Source of the DNA: Pseudanabaenales cyanobacterium | GTDB lineage: Bacteria; Cyanobacteriota; Cyanobacteriia; Phormidesmidales; Phormidesmidaceae | Direction of reading: 5' to 3' | Length of the DNA stretch: 8,542 bases | Assembly: GCA_022360135.1 (NCBI GenBank) | Contig: JAKSDM010000373.1 | Coordinates: forward strand, 1-8,542 | Shown here: piece by piece, positions 1-6,183 of the stretch | Layout of the letters: each line of letters begins with the position of its first letter | Position numbering within the stretch: position 1 is the stretch's first letter | Translations under genes and position numbers: made by a program | The notes under the pieces: generated by a model | Database searches by the model: none | Seen by the model: only the letters and a program-made list of their open reading frames with translations | Told to the model about the DNA's origin: nothing

Positions 1-1054
1 AGACGAGCATATTACCTGCTTAATAGAGGCAAATGGACAACTATTTCCGATTGATGCGTGCGGAACAGGTATGCAGCAAATCATTCAAATCCTCTCATAC
101 ATTTACCTATTCCATCCTCGATTGTTAATTTTAGATGAGCCAGATGCGCATCTTCATCCCAATAATCAGCGATTACTAGTTGAGACAATCAAAACACTAA
201 TTGACAACCTAGATATTCAAGTTTTGATTTCAACTCATAGTAAATATATGGTTGAATCATTAACTCAGCAGTCAATTGCTTTCTGGCTTGACAATAGAAA
301 GCTGGTGGAAAAATCTAACGATAATGATGATAGATATATTATCAAGTCTCTTCTTGATATAGGTGCTCTTGATAGGAGTGAAGTGGCAAATGACCGGATT
401 CAAGTGCTTTGTGAAGATCAATGTTTTGACTCACTAAAGCTGATTTGTGCATCATCTGGCTGGGATTTAGATGAAGTAGACTTCTGGCCATATAATGGCT
501 GCTCTAACCACCAAGTAGCTTCGGCACTGATAAAATATATTAGGAATAAATCTTCTGGCGTAATAGTTTTACTACATAGAGATCGCGATTATTTGACAGA
601 TGAAGAGCTAGAAGATTGGAAAAATAGATTGCCTCAAGACGAAAATCTTTTCGTGTTCGTTACAGAAGGCAATGATTTGGAAAATCTACTGCTCTCTAAA
701 GAGCATTTGAATCATGTTGTTTCGGAATCCACTATAGATTTAGACGAACTTCTAAGGTCATCCCTTGAAGCATGTAAGGATAAGCAGCTTGAAAAGATTG
801 TGAATACTAGAATTGACGCACTCCGAAAAATTAAAGGCAATATCAACGAAGGTAGTGTGGCAGTAGAATGCACTAAACAGCTAGAAAGCGATGGTATTCA
901 GTATGCGCACGGTAAAACTTTACTGAAATCATTAAGGAATGAATATCGAATAAGGACTGGACAAAACTTGGAGGTAATGAAAGAAACTCCGGCTCTTTCT
1001 ATTAATATGTTCTGCGACATATGGACTAAACAGATGGATGAGGAAACTAGATAA
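1..1054 (+). CDS. OLD-like AAA/ABC-type ATPase with TOPRIM domain (5' truncated)
   Basis: The reading frame is open from base 2, so the gene starts before the window; the ATG at 71 is internal. The visible 350 residues are the C-terminal part of an overcoming-lysogenization-defect (OLD) type protein. A signature-like GTGMQQ lies at about 62-79, a Walker B block LLILDEPDAHLHP at 122-160, and the H-loop STHS near 230-241. A TOPRIM-like segment follows: VLCED, with its glutamate codon at 413-415, and HRDRD, with the DxD codons at 581-589. The P-loop half is missing. Proteins of this class pair an SMC/RecF-like ATPase with a metal-dependent nuclease and often act in phage defence; that role is inferred here. 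No GajB-like helicase follows it. An attC-like site begins 30 bases after the stop, so it may be cassette cargo. Base use is AT-rich compared with genes right of 3050. Confidence 0.85.
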   Translation, partial: DEHITCLIEANGQLFPIDACGTGMQQIIQILSYIYLFHPRLLILDEPDAHLHPNNQRLLVETIKTLIDNLDIQVLISTHSKYMVESLTQQSIAFWLDNRKLVEKSNDNDDRYIIKSLLDIGALDRSEVANDRIQVLCEDQCFDSLKLICASSGWDLDEVDFWPYNGCSNHQVASALIKYIRNKSSGVIVLLHRDRDYLTDEELEDWKNRLPQDENLFVFVTEGNDLENLLLSKEHLNHVVSESTIDLDELLRSSLEACKDKQLEKIVNTRIDALRKIKGNINEGSVAVECTKQLESDGIQYAHGKTLLKSLRNEYRIRTGQNLEVMKETPALSINMFCDIWTKQMDEETR

Positions 1055-1084
1055 TATCTGAGTAAAGTAACTGAGAAGGTAATT

Positions 1085-1171
1085 GTCTAACAACTCAAAT
1101 GCAGCGGACGATCAAAAGCTGCTTGTGCGTTGTTTAAGGTTACCTGTCGCCACTGATTTGAACCGTTGGGC
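1085..1171 (+). other. attC-like integron recombination site
   Basis: An 87-nt imperfect palindrome with attC architecture. The left box GTCTAAC (1085-1091) fits RYYYAAC and the right box GTTGGGC (1165-1171) fits GTTRRRY. They pair over seven positions, two of them G-T. Three unpaired positions follow on each side, then TCAAAT (1095-1100) pairs with ATTTGA (1156-1161). After one bulged G (1101), CAG (1102-1104) pairs with CTG (1153-1155). The centre holds GCAGC/GCTGC (1101-1105, 1118-1122). Spacing, unpaired spacer and extrahelical base are those of attC sites folded as single strands. Its orientation is correct for a cassette carrying the upstream + strand gene. No integrase gene is in the window. 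Confidence 0.65.
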
Positions 1172-1219
1172 GGCTCTCCGTTATTTGTAGGACGTATTTT
1201 CGGCTTTGCAACAAGAGTC

Positions 1220-1240
1220 CAAGCAATCACGCATTGCTTG
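1220..1240 (-). terminator. Hairpin after the PIN gene, possible terminator
   Basis: A perfect 8-bp stem (CAAGCAAT at 1220-1227, ATTGCTTG at 1233-1240) with a 5-base loop lies 8 bases beyond the stop codon of the PIN gene in the direction of its transcription. There is no clear U-run after it, so it may only stabilise the 3' end of the mRNA. Confidence 0.35.
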
Positions 1241-1248
1241 AAACCTAT

Positions 1249-1728
1249 TCAAAGTGAATCTTCTATAGACATCTGTCTTTCAATGCTGGGCAAGGGTCTA
1301 ATATCAATGTAGTCTTGAGCAAACTTTTTAAGCCCTACATCTTCGCTATAGATACACTTTGCACCTCTTGCCATTGCTGTAGCAGTAATCATGAAATCAG
1401 CTTTCATCTCTGCTCTTGATATCCTACTATCATCTTTAATTTGTTTCTTATTTCTCCACATTTCTGCAAAGTGAAGGGCAGCTTGTGTATCAAAGGGCGG
1501 AACAATAAATCGACGATGCATGAATTCACTAAAAGCATTATGTAGACTTGAGTCTAATGCACAGAGGATCTCTGCGACTACGACTGATGGAACCATAATA
1601 TCTATTCCATCTCTTTCACAAATACTAATTAAATATTTGGCTTTGTCTATTTTGTCTTTTTGTCCAGGAGTTGCTTGGCTTTTAACACCCCAAATAATTA
1701 TTTGTGTATCAAAACAAACTAAATCCAT
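1249..1728 (-). CDS. PIN-domain ribonuclease, VapC-like toxin candidate
   Basis: This 159-aa protein has the PIN nuclease layout. The N-terminal strand is MDLVCFDTQIIIWG with Asp7, a central PSVVVAEIL carries Glu53, KADFMITATA carries Asp111, and the late strand CIYSEDVGLKKFA carries Asp130. These four acidic residues would form the metal site that cuts RNA in PIN toxins. The ATG at 1728 is preceded by a strong GGAGG five bases upstream, inside the end of the preceding gene. The stop codon of that gene abuts the ATG with no gap (TAAATG), so translation is probably coupled. PIN proteins in such pairs are usually toxins held by the neighbour gene's product. Here the neighbour is far larger than a VapB antitoxin, so its antitoxin role is inferred. 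A role in RNA processing or phage defence is also possible. Confidence 0.85.
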   Translation of the reverse strand: MDLVCFDTQIIIWGVKSQATPGQKDKIDKAKYLISICERDGIDIMVPSVVVAEILCALDSSLHNAFSEFMHRRFIVPPFDTQAALHFAEMWRNKKQIKDDSRISRAEMKADFMITATAMARGAKCIYSEDVGLKKFAQDYIDIRPLPSIERQMSIEDSL

Positions 1729-2514
1729 TTATGCCTCCGACGGACCATAGCGTATTTCAGAGACAAAACGGTCTACATCTTTTATCTGGTCAAAAGAATC
1801 TCCAATTAGATTAGCTAACTCTTCAAAAGCTTCTGATGGTGAGGTTTTCTCATAATCGGATATGTCAATCACATGGAAGTTTTCAATCTCAAAAGTCTCA
1901 GAGTTCCACTCTGCCAATCCACGTAATTCTACCTTTGTATAAAGCTTTATACCTGCTTTCTTGGCTATCGCTTTACTAGTACTACAGTAGATAATTTGAC
2001 TGTCCAAAGTTTTAAACTGAATTTTCGGTTCTGCCCCACCAACACGAGTTATTTCTCCGTAAATACTCGTTTCTCCTGACAAGGGATAAATGTCAGGTAT
2101 CTGAGTTTCAGGAGTCAGAACAGCCAATGATTCCAATCTGCCATTTTGTGTAAAAAACTCGGCATTACACTGATGTCGTCGCGTAAAAGCAGATAGCTTT
2201 CTTAAAGAAGAAATAGCACCACTCGGCAGTACACCAAAATCATTTTCCGCTATCGATCTAGTTATGCGACGAGTAGCAGGCAAAGTTAGCTCTGCTAAGT
2301 TTGGGGCAAACTCCAGCCCAACACTTCCCTGTCGAATACTTTTTAAGCCAATTACTATAGTGTCTTTCTTTAAATCCGGGTGATCACGAACTACCATAGA
2401 AGCTATCATGTCTTCTACAGATTCAATAACTTCTGCGATCTCCTTAGATCGAATTTTGCCCGGTGACATGCCTTCACCAGTCAGCAATATTTCTACAGTT
2501 ACATCGTGAGCCAT
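1729..2514 (-). CDS. Unrecognised protein, partner of the PIN gene
   Basis: I do not recognise the family by name. I chose the ATG at 2514 (261 aa) because GGTGAG sits seven bases before it; an in-frame TTG at 2535 would add seven residues but would turn that ribosome site into coding sequence. The N-terminal half (residues 1-135) has strands at 4-11 (DVTVEILL) and 53-70 (IVIGLKSIRQGSVGLEFA) around a helix at 24-42. Residues 146-217 look like a small beta barrel: IYGEITRVGG, PKIQFKTL, QIIYC, a short helix, LYTKVELRGLAEW, FEIENFHVIDI. The C-terminus (225-255) is probably helical. There is no helix-turn-helix, signal peptide or membrane segment. The zero-gap junction with the PIN gene implies that the two products are made in fixed proportion and probably bind each other. 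An antitoxin or regulatory subunit is the best guess. Confidence 0.75.
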   Translation of the reverse strand: MAHDVTVEILLTGEGMSPGKIRSKEIAEVIESVEDMIASMVVRDHPDLKKDTIVIGLKSIRQGSVGLEFAPNLAELTLPATRRITRSIAENDFGVLPSGAISSLRKLSAFTRRHQCNAEFFTQNGRLESLAVLTPETQIPDIYPLSGETSIYGEITRVGGAEPKIQFKTLDSQIIYCSTSKAIAKKAGIKLYTKVELRGLAEWNSETFEIENFHVIDISDYEKTSPSEAFEELANLIGDSFDQIKDVDRFVSEIRYGPSEA

Positions 2515-2553
2515 GAATGATCTCACCACCTTCAAGCATAAGAATAGCTTGTA

Positions 2554-2603
2554 ATTCTATCACCTGTGACAATGAAGATAACTGTGATTTCAGCTTTTTT
2601 CAA
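2554..2603 (-). promoter_or_regulatory. Candidate promoter of the PIN operon
   Basis: Read on the minus strand, two overlapping sigma-70-like options exist. TTGAAA (2598-2603) is separated by 17 bases from TATCTT (2575-2580). Closer in, an extended -10 TGATAGAAT lies at 2554-2562. The second would give a leader of about 33 bases before the ATG at 2514. Both are pattern matches only. Confidence 0.35.
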
Positions 2604-2641
2604 CTAATTTATGTAAGTCAGCGTGTTGTAGATTCCAATCC

Positions 2642-2725
2642 GCCCAACACTGCGTTGGTGCGGACAGACTGGAGCCTGTCAGCAAGTACAAAAGTTACTG
2701 CAGCCGCACAGCTTCACCGTTAATT
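2642..2725 (+). other. Degenerate attC-like site
   Basis: GCCCAAC (2642-2648) fits the RYYYAAC box. At matching distance on the other side, GTTAATT (2719-2725) is a decayed GTTRRRY box. With no offset, AAC pairs with GTT, TG (2651-2652) with CA (2715-2716), and GTGCGG (2658-2663) with CCGCAC (2704-2709). The centre adds a GACAG/CTGTC stem (2663-2667, 2676-2680). It lies in the same orientation as the site at 1085-1171 and is of similar length. The imperfect right box makes it weaker evidence, and it may no longer be recombinogenic. Confidence 0.4.
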
Positions 2726-3052
2726 CGAACTAGACTAGTCGCGAAAAGCCGCAGCTACTCAATCAGCGTAAAATCCTATGAATCCCTTGTATACTAAAGG
2801 GGTTAGGTGTTTCATGCGACAATCCCTACTACACGCAGCCATCTGGGTTTCAGGGATGTGACAGTTGGCGAATTTACGCCAGAGTGAGTCCAGTCAGGGG
2901 TGCAGTACGCCGACCAGTTAAAACCGAGGGCTGTAATCAGTCCATCACAACGATTTTAGCCTTATGACCCATTTTCTGTAGAATCGGCGTCGAGGATCAA
3001 TGATGATGGGGATAGCCGCATCCATTTCGATATTAGAGAGATAGGCTAATGT
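2726..3052. other. Intergenic region without recognisable gene
   Basis: I see no open frame with family signatures, no tRNA and no intact mobile element. The stretch holds a short hairpin (2781-2804), an isolated GTTAGGT (2802-2808) with no partner box, and the palindrome GTTTAAAC (3051-3058) at the end of the nitrile hydratase accessory gene. It is the transition between the AT-rich left part and the GC-richer right part. Confidence 0.6.
2781..2804. repeat. Short inverted repeat
   Basis: AATCCCTT (2781-2788) pairs with AAGGGGTT (2797-2804) over eight positions with one G-T pair, leaving an 8-base loop containing GTATAC. No U-run follows on either strand, so it is not a convincing terminator, although it lies downstream of the nitrile hydratase operon. 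Confidence 0.35.
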
Positions 3053-3415
3053 TTAAACCTGACTGGACGCTTCTTTACAGTTCAAAAGTTGAGCAATCTG
3101 TGCGTCCAACTCCCCCGCCTCAATCACCCCTGACTCAATCGCCAGCTTCTCCAGGGCAGTCAACCAACACTGGTAATAGTCCCACTCCGGGTCATTGAGA
3201 TTATGATTCGCCTCCCACTCGCTAATGGCGGCGATCAGCGTTTGCCGAAACGCTTCCCATTCATAGTGACCTTGTTTAGAAAGGGCGATCGCCACCCCAA
3301 ACGCCATCTTTTCCCAATCGCGATCAAAGTGCAGATGCCCATCCTTACGAGGCGGCGCCTCTTCCGGCGACCCCATTAAACTGGTGGCTGCAAAATGCTC
3401 AAATTTCGTAAACAT
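3053..3415 (-). CDS. Nitrile hydratase accessory protein (P14K/NhlE-like)
   Basis: A 120-aa protein of the nitrile hydratase accessory family, small chaperones that help deliver cobalt to the alpha subunit and exchange it into the mature enzyme. Family features include PPRKDGHLHF (21-30) followed by DWEKMAFGVAIALSKQGHYEWEAF (33-56), and YYQCWLTALEKLAIESGVIEAGEL (80-103). The last block visibly resembles the beta subunit's YYEKWLGGISGFFVEEGYIPQAEL, as expected because these accessory proteins share ancestry with the beta N-terminal half. It is the last gene of the beta-alpha-accessory order, which is the order seen in cobalt-type operons of Rhodococcus rhodochrous J1. It lies 113 bases after the alpha gene, with a C-rich tract between. 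The purine-rich GGGGAG is very close to the ATG, so the ribosome site is poor. Confidence 0.85.
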   Translation of the reverse strand: MFTKFEHFAATSLMGSPEEAPPRKDGHLHFDRDWEKMAFGVAIALSKQGHYEWEAFRQTLIAAISEWEANHNLNDPEWDYYQCWLTALEKLAIESGVIEAGELDAQIAQLLNCKEASSQV

Positions 3416-3469
3416 TACTCCCCACCCAACCCTTCACCTAAGAGATTTTCAGCTCAATAACATCACATC

Positions 3470-3494
3470 CTCCCATCCCCCCATCCCCCTATCT
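3470..3494. repeat. C-rich tract, degenerate short tandem repeat
   Basis: Imperfect repeats of a CCCATCC-like unit lie between the alpha and accessory genes. On the transcribed minus-strand message this reads as G-runs separated by AU. It resembles the C-rich repeats at 7623-7700. Confidence 0.5.
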
Positions 3495-3528
3495 ACAGTC
3501 TTCTACCGAGACTTCATTTTCATGCCGC

Positions 3529-4152
3529 CTAAACCTTTACGGTGGCGACCCCCATCATCGCTTCCGGCGTCAGTAGACCCGCCAACTCCGCTTCACTCAT
3601 GCCCTCTGTCCCGGGTGGACGCATCGGCAGCACCCACCAGCGAATCTGAGCGCTGCTATCCCAAACCCGAATTTCAACAGAATCATCCAACTCCACCCCA
3701 AACTCAGACAAAACCACGCGGGGTTCACGCACGACCCGAGCCCGAAACGTTGGGTCTTTGAACCAGTAGGGGGGTAGCCCCAGCGTCGGCCAGGGGTAGC
3801 AGGAACACAAGGTGCACACAATCACGTTATGCACCTCGGGGGTATTTTCCACAATGCGCATGTGTTCACCCTCAGCCCCAGACATGCCCACCGGCAAGTC
3901 CAGTTCATTACAGGCGGCATTACAATCGGCCAGTAACCGTTTCTTAAAGGCCGGATCCACCCAGGCCCGAGCCACCAACTTGGCGCCGTTGAAAGGCCCC
4001 ATCTCCGTTTCAAAATAGCTGAGCACCTGATCAACGGTGTCGCCTGTGATAACGCCTTTTTCGATCAACAGCGACTCTAGGGCTTTCACCTTGGCGGCGC
4101 TGAAGGTTTCGCGATCGGCGCCATACTTAAATCCGGAGTAGTTGCTTGGCAT
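3529..4152 (-). CDS. nthA: Nitrile hydratase alpha subunit, cobalt-type
   Basis: The 207-aa alpha subunit of nitrile hydratase, which hydrates nitriles to amides in the cytoplasm. The metal-claw motif VCTLCSC is at residues 112-118: Cys113, Cys116, Ser117 and Cys118 bind the metal, and two of the cysteines become oxidised. Thr114 in the motif is the mark of cobalt-type enzymes; iron-type ones have Ser there. Downstream YPWPTLGLPPYWFKDPTFRARVV and VWDSSAQIRWWVLPMRPPGTEG (163-184) are standard family blocks, and the length is normal. The ATG at 4152 has AAGG nine bases upstream and lies 25 bases after the beta gene, so the two are cotranscribed. Thiocyanate hydrolase gamma shares the motif, but the full-length single beta subunit favours nitrile hydratase. 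Substrate preference cannot be read from the sequence. Confidence 0.93.
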   Translation of the reverse strand: MPSNYSGFKYGADRETFSAAKVKALESLLIEKGVITGDTVDQVLSYFETEMGPFNGAKLVARAWVDPAFKKRLLADCNAACNELDLPVGMSGAEGEHMRIVENTPEVHNVIVCTLCSCYPWPTLGLPPYWFKDPTFRARVVREPRVVLSEFGVELDDSVEIRVWDSSAQIRWWVLPMRPPGTEGMSEAELAGLLTPEAMMGVATVKV

Positions 4153-4177
4153 AATGCTTTCCCTTAAACTGCCTCAC

Positions 4178-4924
4178 TTAAGCGGCTTCTAAGTACACTT
4201 CAAAAATGTCGTTGTAATACACCGAATTGGCGTCAATTAGCGACTGATCCCAAAGGTCCTCTGGCTTAAAGGCCAGACTATAGACCGGCATCGGCGTCCC
4301 CAGCCCATCTTCGGTGGGGAAGAAGTAGGTAAACGCGCCCTCATAGACCCGCACAACCTCCGCCACGCGGCCTTTCAAATTACCTGGTAAACGGCTATGG
4401 GCCGCCGGAGAGACATCTTTCACCCTCACCTGATCGCCCACCTTAAATTTGGCCGGGGCAGATAGCGGCCGCAGGGGAGAATCCCCTGCCTGCAAATACT
4501 TCAACACTTGAGCGTCAATCGCTGGATCGCCCCCGCTCGGCAGCGGCGCCTCAGCTTTTTCACTATCCTCTAAAAACTCGGCGGTTCGGGTATCCAATTC
4601 TGCTTGAGGAATGTAACCTTCCTCCACGAAGAAGCCGGAAATGCCGCCGAGCCACTTTTCGTAGTAGCGCAACCGGAAGTATTCAAAGGGATGCATCGCC
4701 TCTGCTCCCATCCGCAAATGTCCCCAGGTCCAAAAACTCTTGAAGGTCGTGGGGACTTGATCGATCACGTAGTCAGGCAGCGAGGTGTCGAGATGATTAC
4801 TCAGCGCCATCATGGCGGTGTGAATGCCAAAGATACGCTTTTCCCAGGGTTCTACAAAGACTTTTGTTTCAACATTAACGGGGTCTAACCCTTCCAGGCC
4901 CCCGAGGTTGTGCTGTAGTTTCAT
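4178..4924 (-). CDS. nthB: Nitrile hydratase beta subunit
   Basis: The 248-aa beta subunit pairs with alpha to form the active-site pocket. The N-terminus MKLQHNLGGLEGLDPV and the WEKRIFGIHTAM block (27-39) are typical. The helical half contains WGHLRMGAEAMHPFEYFRLRYYEKWL (67-92), with Arg71 in the place of the beta arginine that contacts the oxidised claw. A variable linker (120-156) leads to the SH3-like C-terminal barrel, GDQVRV (163-168), HSRLPGNLKGRV (176-187) with the second conserved arginine at 178, then VYSLAFKPEDLW and DIFEVYLEA. Length and domain order are complete. The ATG at 4924 has GAGG seven bases upstream. The 77-base gap from cobW contains four copies of a 9-mer. It is encoded before alpha, as in cobalt-type operons. 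Confidence 0.92.
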   Translation of the reverse strand: MKLQHNLGGLEGLDPVNVETKVFVEPWEKRIFGIHTAMMALSNHLDTSLPDYVIDQVPTTFKSFWTWGHLRMGAEAMHPFEYFRLRYYEKWLGGISGFFVEEGYIPQAELDTRTAEFLEDSEKAEAPLPSGGDPAIDAQVLKYLQAGDSPLRPLSAPAKFKVGDQVRVKDVSPAAHSRLPGNLKGRVAEVVRVYEGAFTYFFPTEDGLGTPMPVYSLAFKPEDLWDQSLIDANSVYYNDIFEVYLEAA

Positions 4925-4945
4925 GCGGTTGCCTCGTACTCAATC

Positions 4946-4998
4946 GAGTGAAAACGGTTGTGAGTGAAAATAGCGGTGAGTGAAAATGTGAGTGAAAA
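4946..4998. repeat. Four direct repeats before nthB
   Basis: GAGTGAAAA occurs at 4946-4954, 4962-4970, 4978-4986 and 4990-4998, with offsets of 16, 16 and 12 bases; on the message strand it reads TTTTCACTC. The copies fill most of the cobW-nthB gap. They could be binding sites for a regulator or a product of replication slippage; nothing in the window decides this. Confidence 0.7.
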
Positions 4999-5001
4999 CA
5001 A

Positions 5002-5985
5002 TTATGAAGAGTAGGTGTAAGCCTCAGCAAAACAGCCTTTAAATCCGGCGCGAAGCGCCTCTTGATCTAAATTTCGGCCAATGAAGACCAATTCATTCCG
5101 GCGGGTTTCACCCGGTCGCCAGGGCTTACCTGGTCGCCCCTCCAGCGTCATGTGAACCCCCTGAAACACAAACCGCCGAGCGGTGTTGTCCACATTTAAA
5201 ATGCCTTTCATGCGAAAAATATCGGGTCCTCGCGCCTGCACCAGTTGATAGAGCCAGCGATTGAGTTTGTCGCTGTCCACAACCCCTTGTTCGGTAATGG
5301 CGACGGAATAAACCGACGCGTCATGGTCGTGGGCGGCTTCATCCAACAACGTTGGATCGATGCTCAGGGCATGCTTGAGATCAAACGCCTGCACGCCCAG
5401 CAACCGATCCAGGTCAATGTCACAATTCTGAGTGTGATGAATCGCCGCGATCGCATTTATACTACGCACCTTCTGCGCCAATGTCGCCACCCGCTCAGCC
5501 GACGCCAGATCGGTCTTGTTGAGCAAAATCACATCTGCAAAGGCAAGTTGCTCCTGGGCTTCGCTGCTGTTCCAGTGGTCCCAAATGTGTTTGGCGTCCA
5601 CCACCGTTACCACCGCATCCAACTGGGTTTGCTGAAGCATGACTTCATCCACAAAAAAAGATTGGATCACCGGAGCTGGATCCGCCAATCCTGTGGTTTC
5701 AATCACTAAATGGTCGAAGCGATCCCGCCGACTGATCAAATCACTGATGATCCGAATTAAATCACCCCGCACGGTGCAACAAATGCAGCCGTTATTCATC
5801 TCAAAAATTTCTTCGTCAGCATCCATCACCAATTGATGATCAATCCCCACTTCTCCAAACTCATTGACAATGACCGCTACTCGTTTGTCGTGTTCTTCGG
5901 TGAGAATACGATTGAGCAACGTGGTTTTACCCGCGCCCAAATAGCCGGTCAATACTGTGACTGGAACTTTCTGAATCAAGGCCAT
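5002..5985 (-). CDS. CobW/P47K-family GTPase metallochaperone
   Basis: I start the gene at the ATG at 5985, giving 327 aa, the usual family length, with MALIQKVPVTVLTGYLGAGKTT as the normal N-terminus. The frame is open upstream to beyond 6147, but that stretch encodes a piece of an unrelated enzyme. Walker A GYLGAGKT is at 14-21, the metal-binding CICC at 67-70, the ETTGLADPAPV switch at 96-106 and the guanine-specifying NKTDL at 156-160. A histidine-containing stretch (AAHDHD) precedes the C-terminal CobW_C domain with FRMKGILNV and LVFIGRNLDQEALRAGF. COG0523 proteins bind a metal and hand it to target enzymes; those beside nitrile hydratase genes (P47K) serve as activators. Position between a metal permease and nthB supports cobalt delivery. 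The ribosome site (GAGAG directly before the ATG) is weak. Confidence 0.9.
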   Translation of the reverse strand: MALIQKVPVTVLTGYLGAGKTTLLNRILTEEHDKRVAVIVNEFGEVGIDHQLVMDADEEIFEMNNGCICCTVRGDLIRIISDLISRRDRFDHLVIETTGLADPAPVIQSFFVDEVMLQQTQLDAVVTVVDAKHIWDHWNSSEAQEQLAFADVILLNKTDLASAERVATLAQKVRSINAIAAIHHTQNCDIDLDRLLGVQAFDLKHALSIDPTLLDEAAHDHDASVYSVAITEQGVVDSDKLNRWLYQLVQARGPDIFRMKGILNVDNTARRFVFQGVHMTLEGRPGKPWRPGETRRNELVFIGRNLDQEALRAGFKGCFAEAYTYSS

Positions 5986-5991
5986 CTCTCT

Positions 5992-6183
5992 CGCGCCAAA
6001 GCCATCAGCACACCACTCCCAAACATTGCCATGCCTGTTATGCAGGCCCAACGCATTCGGCGAAAAGTCGCCTACAGGCAGGGTTGACTGACGATACTCT
6101 CCTGCCGCTTCAGCCTTATCGGTGTAAGCGCCCAGGTAAGCCGCCAACTGGCTGGTAATCGTCTCCCCCGGATTAAAGGGCGT
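5992..6183 (-). pseudogene. Fragment of a formylglycine-generating-enzyme (FGE/SUMF1-like) domain
   Basis: Between the hupE stop codon and the cobW start, about 64 codons read without a stop as a slice of the FGE-sulfatase fold: TPFNPGETIT, AAYLGAYTDKAEAAGEYRQ, TLPVGDFSPNALGL, then HGNVWEWCAD. These are the consecutive core blocks of that family, usually within a domain of over 200 residues. Both sides are missing, including the C-terminal segment that carries the active-site cysteines. The homology starts right at the hupE TGA and ends near 5992, in frame with cobW, so translation from a TTG at 6147 would give a 54-residue extension on the GTPase. I read it as a leftover from recombination with one of the multicopy FGE-domain genes of cyanobacteria; a functional fusion is less likely. 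Confidence 0.75.

Noticed and set aside
2515..2535. TTG start at 2535 for the PIN partner
   Set aside because: The ATG at 2514 has a well-spaced GGTGAG, which would be coding if TTG were used.
2941..3050. Transposase remnant on the minus strand
   Set aside because: Short open stretches such as SLILDADSTENGS vaguely recall transposase motifs, but frames break quickly and no terminal repeats are seen.
3529..4924. Thiocyanate hydrolase instead of nitrile hydratase
   Set aside because: The motif is shared, but a single full-length 248-aa beta subunit and the accessory gene fit nitrile hydratase; thiocyanate hydrolase has split small subunits.
5986..6147. Longer CobW protein starting at a TTG at 6147
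   Set aside because: The added residues match an FGE-like domain, not the CobW family, and the normal CobW N-terminus begins at 5985.
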